A stretch of 64,000 bases of DNA. Origin: Druceiella hillmani (Eukaryota; Arthropoda; Insecta; Lepidoptera; Hepialidae). Positions within the stretch are counted from its first letter, which is position 1, and every line of letters begins with the position of its first letter. The stretch is taken from assembly GCA_039881145.1 (NCBI GenBank), contig JAYKKI010000023.1, forward strand, positions 10,288,001 through 10,352,000, in the 5' to 3' direction. The notes below the pieces were generated by a model. It saw only the letters and a list, made by a program, of their open reading frames with translations. It searched no databases and had not been told where the DNA came from. This document shows, one piece after another, positions 58,579 through 64,000 of this stretch. The position numbers and the translations under genes were made by a program.

Positions 58579-60350
58579 CTTAACAAGAAAATTATTTATA
58601 ACGTAACGTAATAAATGTAAAGAAAAGTAAACGATTTTCCTCAAATTTTCCATACTGACAGTAGCAACAATCTTTTGATTTGAAGATGGAAGTTCTTGTG
58701 AAAAAAGACGGTTTTATTTGTAATGATAAATAATCGCTGCTGTCTACCTTTCCCACAAGTTTCTAGCAAAGGAACGAGCAACGTCAGATACTTATCTAGT
58801 ATATATAATAAAAAGTTAACAGTTGCATGTGCACGCATTATGCAAAACAACTACACAGATATTAACAAAACTGCAATTTGGCACCTTATGGCCTTGGCTC
58901 ACATCACTGCGCTGCAATCATTGGGTTATTTCCCATAAGGGTTAGGCAGTTGATTATTAGATCACTATCTGTTTCTTTTATAAGGAATCAAGATGACAGC
59001 AATTAAGTAATGTTTTTTAATTTAATAATGCATTTATATTTAAACATTGGTAACTGCAGTGCCATAATTATATATTAAACTCTAAGGCACCCCCTTGGAT
59101 GTACACCAAAGGCTAAACATTTGAAGATTTAAAATTGGTAACATAGCAAAATTTACCCGCGCGGAGAGCGGACAGAATTGTTTTTATAGGTAACATTGAC
59201 ACAAACATAAAATAAATTAAAGTCAAGATTAATTCTGTCGAATTCATAAAGGTTGTATTCTAAGCAAAACAATGTATGTTGATTCGATATCAGTGTGCGA
59301 TAAAAAATGTTGTGAATTGAACCATAAGTAGTATTTCTATTTTGCTAGACTTCGTACAAGCTTCGCATGTTTTCTTAGAATTTCAGAACTCTATTTAATA
59401 ACCTTTTGCTACAGCTATATTATTTAAACAGTAACTTTGCTATTGCTGTGTTATCTAAACAGTCATCTCGCAATGGGCTATGTTATCTATTTATATCGAC
59501 GGCGTTTTAGAGCTTATTAAATGAGAAAAATTTGTAAAAAAATTTGCAAACATTTTTTTTCTGAAATCTGCTTAAGCGTTGCTAAAGAATTCAGTTGAAA
59601 ATTCTATTTCTTTTCAATAGATGAAAATTACATTGATACAGTATATACGAAAAAACTTTCTCTACAAGATTTTGCCAGTCTAATCATGTTTTAGGTAACA
59701 ACTAACAAAATTCACGTACGGAGTCTGATGCAATCATGCTAATGTTATCGCCTTATAAACGTTACAATCGTCAGATAAAATTAAATTATTATTTGGATTG
59801 AAAGTTTGAGGAGATATAATAAAATTAAAATTCATACAGTAGTACATTACATTAGTGTTACTATACTTACTGTTGTATGTTTTAAGTTGTTTTTTCAAAG
59901 CGCCTTTTTTCCTGTGCAAAGTGCATTTTTTTTAATTTATCTCTACTTTTTTACTATCATATCACCTTATCATAAATATAACTGGGAAAGAGATTGAACT
60001 TTGTCGACAAAATGATTTATAAAATCTTTAGTTACTGACTTATTGCTACCTCCTAGCGAGAAAAACTCACAAATACATCTGAATAATTTGGACCCATATC
60101 TTTTTCATTTAACAGAGCCACGAACCAATAGTTACATTAGCAAAATAACATAATACGCCGGTCATTACTGTAATAAACCAAGCGAGCATTCGGCCATTTA
60201 TACGACCATAATTACAGTTCAAAACTAGGTACCATTAATCATCCAGTAAAAATGATATCGCACCAAAATTGAAACAACGCTTTAAGTACCGTCAATCTGT
60301 ACACAAAACTACATCAACCGGACGAGCGCACATTACGACCAACTGACGCA
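58579..60350. other. AT-rich non-coding sequence
   Basis: ACAGCTATATTATTTAAACA/TGCTGTGTTATCTAAACAGT-type short repeats occur near 59,412-59,490. Open frames at 58,641-58,938 and 59,734-59,997 are unsupported. Confidence 0.5.
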
Positions 60351-60790
60351 TTTCACACAGAGTCTAAAACACATTCGGCACGCCATCGCCGTATCGGCAT
60401 CCGCGGCGAGCACGGCAACGGCCCAGTCAGACTTCTGTCAAATAGCCGGGAGTAATTCGTTGCCACTCAACGCCACTCCGGCGTCGTCGCAGCAACCAAT
60501 TTGAATAGCGAACCGAGGAACAAACTTATCAAAACGAAGTAGCGACAATAAAAATAGTTGCAGGCGGCGATCGCGTGCACGCGGCCAGTTTCGGCGCTCA
60601 AACGTCCAACAAATTGTTTTTCATATTTCAGCGGGTCCGCGCGCCGATAAGGACGGCAACGCGCCGTGTGCACGTTGTGAAATATTGCCATTATACGGGG
60701 ACGTTAGCGGCATTTCGTTTGCTCACTCAATTATAATTATGTAAATTACGGCCATTTGTCATTTCTAGGGTCGCGTTCACTGAATATCGG
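60351..60790. other. GC-rich island
   Basis: CpG-rich at 60,370-60,500 and 60,555-60,700. Within it a strong plus-strand acceptor (TTTTTCATATTTCAG) precedes an open frame at 60,632-60,740. The frame reads GPRADKDGNAPCARC then EILPLYGDVSGISF, with a weak GTAAAT donor. A plus-strand exon is possible, but minus frames are equally open. Confidence 0.3.
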
Positions 60791-60837
60791 CGGGGAGTAC
60801 AACGTGAGGCCAATAGAAATTCAATACCGTGGTATTT

Positions 60838-62420
60838 AATTGAACATTTATCAAATTCAATACAGCAAACCTTAATTACCAATTTAAGATCTCTGTACTG
60901 TATGAAATGATGTGTGGGTGTACCATTAACAATGCACATAAATATAAGCCACTAATATTTGAACATTTTTTCACATTGAATTAAGACAAACCTTAATTGC
61001 CAATTTAAGATCTCTGTGCTGAACTAAATTTTGTGTGAGCGTAAAGTTAATAGTGAACATAGATATAAGTAACTAGTATTTAAACATTTTTCACGTTGAA
61101 TTAAAAGACAAACCTAAATTACCAATTTAAAATCTCTTGCTGAACGAAATGATATGTGGATGTAAAGTTAACATTGGACATAAATGCGTCACTAGTATTT
61201 GAACATTTTTCACGACAAATTAAGAGACAAACATTAATAATAAATTTAAGATCTCTGTGCTGAACTAAATGATATACGAGTGTAAAGTTAACATTGGACA
61301 TGAATATGTAGTATTTGAACATTTTCATGTGGAATTAAGAGACAAACCTTAATTACCAATTTAAAATCTCTTGCTGAACGAAATGATAAATGGATGTAAA
61401 GTTAACATTGGACATAAATGCGTCACTAGTATTGGAACATTTTTCACGTCAAATTAAGAGACAAACATTAATAATAAATTTAAGATCTCTGTGCTGAACT
61501 AAATGATATGCGAGTGTAAAGTTAACATTGGCCATGAATATGTAGTATTTGAACATTTTCATGTTGAATTAAGAGACAAACCTTAATTACCAATTTAAAA
61601 TCTCTTGCTGAACGAAATTATATATGGATGTAAAGTTTACATTGGACATAGACAAACCTTAATGACAAATTTAAGATCTCTGTGCTGAACTAAATTATAT
61701 GCGAGTGAAAAGTTAACATTGGACATGAATATGTAGTATTTGAACATTTTCATGTTGAATTAAGAGAGAAACCTTAATTACCAATTTAAAATCTCTTGCT
61801 GAACGAAATTATATGTGGATGTAAAGTTTACATTGAACATAAATATGTCGTCACCGTGGTGTTTTGGGTCGATCGCAAGGCGTACGGCCTTTGACGATGC
61901 GTCCTACCGTGGGGACCCGGGTTCGATTCCCGGCCGTTCTTTGAACGGGGCTGGACTGGTGTTATGGTTGGCTGTAAGAGATTGCTCTCGTAGCAATAAG
62001 TCCGCCTTATGTATCAACTAGATACATTAAAGTAGATAAATAAATAAATATGTCACTAGTATTTGAACATTTTTCACGTCAAATTAAGAGACAAACCTCA
62101 ATTACCAATGTAAGATCTTTGTGCTGAACGAAATTATATGCGAGTGTAAAGTTAACATTGGAAATAAATATGAGTAAATATGTAATAATTGAATATTTTT
62201 CACGTTGAATTAAAAGACAAATCTTAATTATAAATTTAAGATCTCTGTGTTGAACGGACTGAGATATGAGTGTAAAGTTAACGTTGGACATAAAAAGTAA
62301 GTTTAGTATTTGAATATTTTTCACGTTGAATTAAGAGACAAACCTTAATTGCCAATTTAAGTTTTGTGTGCTGAACGAAATGATGCGCGAGTGTAAAATT
62401 AACATTATGAATAAATAAAA
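60838..62420. repeat. About 118-bp tandem array, 11-12 units, partly dimeric
   Basis: Units start with a TGAACATTTTTCACGTTGAA-like block near 60,842, 60,960, 61,082, 61,201, 61,317, 61,436, 61,550, 61,742, 62,064, 62,190 and 62,313. From about 61,200, units alternate. One type has AATTACCAATTTAAAATCTC, TTGCTGAACGAAAT and CATAAATGCGTCACTAG. The other has AATAATAAATTTAAGATCTC, GTGCTGAACTAAAT and CATGAATATGTAGT. The unit near 61,640 has an internal deletion. Minus-strand frames repeat MSNVNFTL and VQHRDLKFI. The HRDLK string is coincidental, not a kinase. Confidence 0.9.
61850..62045 (+). mobile_element. tRNA-derived SINE inserted in the 118-bp array
   Basis: The head contains a polymerase III B-box match, GGTTCGATTCC (61,920-61,930), within a T-arm-like stem CCGGG/CCCGG around a 7-nt loop. 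A clear A box was not found. The 3' half has AAGAGATTGCTCTCGTAGCA, which folds as an ATTGCT/AGCAAT stem, then ATAAGTCCGCCTT and an (ATAA)n tail. ATAAATATGTC occurs on both sides (61,839-61,849 and 62,044-62,054), an 11-bp target duplication whose exact length is blurred by the tail. About 195 bp, apparently full length. The 3' tail looks LINE-like as in lepidopteran SINEs, suggesting mobilisation by that LINE. Confidence 0.85.
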
Positions 62421-63060
62421 ATTCGTAGATTTCAATATCGAACAACTTCGTTTTCATTATCCAAATTTGATCCTAGTACCGGAAAATCATTTTATACATA
62501 TCCTTATAATGTCAGTTTATTTAATTTATTTATGAAGTAATGCCGCGGACCGATAAACGGATTCCTAAAATATGTAGAACGAGAAAAATTGTATATCAGT
62601 TTACATTAGTGTGATAACTTCAACGAGCAAAAACATTACGACGGATGCCATAAAGTCAATCTTTCACTAACATTCTAATAAAGGGGGAATTACATATAAA
62701 TATCTATTACGTAATTTAGCATATATCACCACCAAGCATGGAAATCATATTTATGTTTCTCGCATTGTCAACATCTCACATGTCAATTTGGCACGAATAA
62801 ATATAACACTTCCACGTAATACAGAAATTCCATACCCTTGCAGTAATTATTTCGTAGTGTAATCGTAATAAGCACTTACATAAACATTTCCTTTAAGTTG
62901 GTACTTTATCATCTTCCGAATATTCCGCTTCCATGGAAAATGGAATCATTGCAATTTCTCGACACATAAATACATACAAAATCTGTAAAATGTTACGCTG
63001 CGATTGTTCAAATAACACCGATAGAGTTTCATAAAAACAACGTCTAACGTATGTTTTCAA
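62421..63060. other. AT-rich non-coding sequence
   Basis: Nothing recognised. Confidence 0.5.
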
Positions 63061-63260
63061 GAACCGCCTCATCCATTACGCAGCGAAACGAGTCTCCCTC
63101 GACGACAAAGGCGAGACACTGTGCGCCGTCGCGGCGAACGAACACGCGTGCGGTCGGCTCCCCCGTCGGCACCGCCGTACGCCAGCTTGGTTTATTGCCA
63201 GAAGTTATTAAATAATGAATTGTTTAACTCGACCGGTCCTCAAATTATGCCCCCGCTATT
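63061..63260. other. GC-rich CpG island
   Basis: A plus frame runs open from an AAG acceptor-like site near 63,061 to a TAA at about 63,210 (KNRLIHYAAKRVSLDD type), with no donor. CpG content is high. Regulatory or conserved non-coding DNA is the default reading. Confidence 0.35.
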
Positions 63261-64000
63261 AATTTTAAGCATTTGCGACGCTTATCTTTAAGAGCTACTA
63301 ACATTGTGGCGCAATAAAATATCCCTTTCGCCTTATGAAACGTTTTAGCGGAGCGCTATTATAAATGTTACTCGACATATTTACATGCTAGTCCAGCTCG
63401 TAAATAAAAGCTTTATTGCAATTAATGTAAACACAATTGAACTATTCATTATATAAACTCATACCACTAGTCAAATTCGCAAATTGTTATTATAAGTATT
63501 TTCATTTAATATGTACAGATAGCGAAACATCGAACCAATTGAACTAAACTCTGTGCGCCATTATATATTGCTTCATTTGAGATGTTTTATTCAGTTAAAA
63601 CAGCGTTCCACATTTACATCAAACTTTTTTTTAATATTTATGTACCATTTATTGTTTATTCCTTTCAGGCTAAATAAAAATTTTCAATTTCTTTTCTAAA
63701 ATACTTGAATAAAAAACATCAACGCGCATTGAACACTTAATGCACGATTACAACGATCTCATGAACACACTCAAAATCTGAATGCCGACAATGGCACAAA
63801 ACACAAAAACAGAATCCGCACGATTAACGAGACTCGAACGCACCGCATCCTCCGCACTTCGACAAATTGAATTGCCCAAAAAAGATTCATCGCGCCATAA
63901 GGGGGAGAGGGAGGGGGTCTACATAAAACGTTAAGACATTAAGGAGATTGCGAAAAGCCAAAAAGGAATAAGTGCGTCACTAAAGGAAAGTTATTAGTCC
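63261..64000. other. AT-rich non-coding sequence
   Basis: A short CpG-rich stretch at 63,815-63,850 and a GGGGGAGAGGGAGGGGGTCT purine run at 63,901-63,920. No gene. Confidence 0.45.

Noticed and set aside
61916..61934. tRNA gene suggested by the B box and T-arm
   Set aside because: No complete cloverleaf or clear A box; the (ATAA)n tail and target duplication show it is a SINE.
62079..62324. HRDLK string in minus-strand frames, resembling a kinase catalytic loop
   Set aside because: It is part of the 118-bp tandem repeat and lacks every other kinase motif.

Overview
The window looks like insect nuclear DNA, most likely from a moth or butterfly. Four decayed LINE 3' ends read as RTE-like reverse-transcriptase C-termini, for example KLKWQWAGHIAR near 15.7 kb and KVRLMKCLVFPIFLYGT near 37.4 kb. 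A tRNA-headed SINE ends in an ATTGCT/AGCAAT hairpin and an (ATAA)n tail, and a roughly 400-560 bp interspersed repeat occurs three times. These resemble lepidopteran repeats as I remember them; no database was searched. The sequence is AT-rich overall and interrupted every few kilobases by short CpG-rich islands.

Nearly all of the window is non-coding. The best-supported gene content is three short minus-strand exons with good splice sites and one continuous reading frame: 44,446-44,565 (120 nt), 35,333-35,368 (36 nt) and 32,279-32,305 (27 nt). All are multiples of three and enter and leave in phase 0. They join into a Ser/Asp/Gly-rich, probably disordered stretch ending ICDSEGDDDK. I do not recognise the gene. 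Much of the window is therefore probably large intron of one minus-strand gene. Weaker minus-strand candidates fit the same phase: an upstream exon at 58,516-58,578 and two possible 3' exons with in-frame stops at 23,692-23,814 and 13,344-13,433.

Layout: 0-18 kb is AT-rich sequence with GC islands near 0.4, 3.4, 8.1, 9.2, 11.3, 13.1 and 17.3 kb, small tandem repeats and two LINE remnants. 18.8-21.0 kb is a 245-bp satellite with a three-unit higher-order pattern. 21-29 kb has a GC island, a repeat-family copy, a LINE remnant, and 52-bp and 45-bp tandem arrays. 29-45 kb holds the three exons, several islands, a LINE remnant, and a tandem duplication of about 348 bp interrupted in only one copy by a foldback element with a perfect 48-bp inverted repeat. 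45-60 kb has a roughly 178-bp tandem array, strong hairpins, a purine-rich island and very AT-rich (TA)n sequence. 60.8-62.4 kb is a roughly 118-bp tandem array into which the SINE has inserted.

The GC islands are open in several frames on both strands because of composition, and many contain TAATTA-like cores. I read most of them as candidate regulatory or conserved non-coding sequence, which needs cross-species alignment to confirm. I saw no canonical tRNA or rRNA gene, CRISPR array, or bacterial or phage system.
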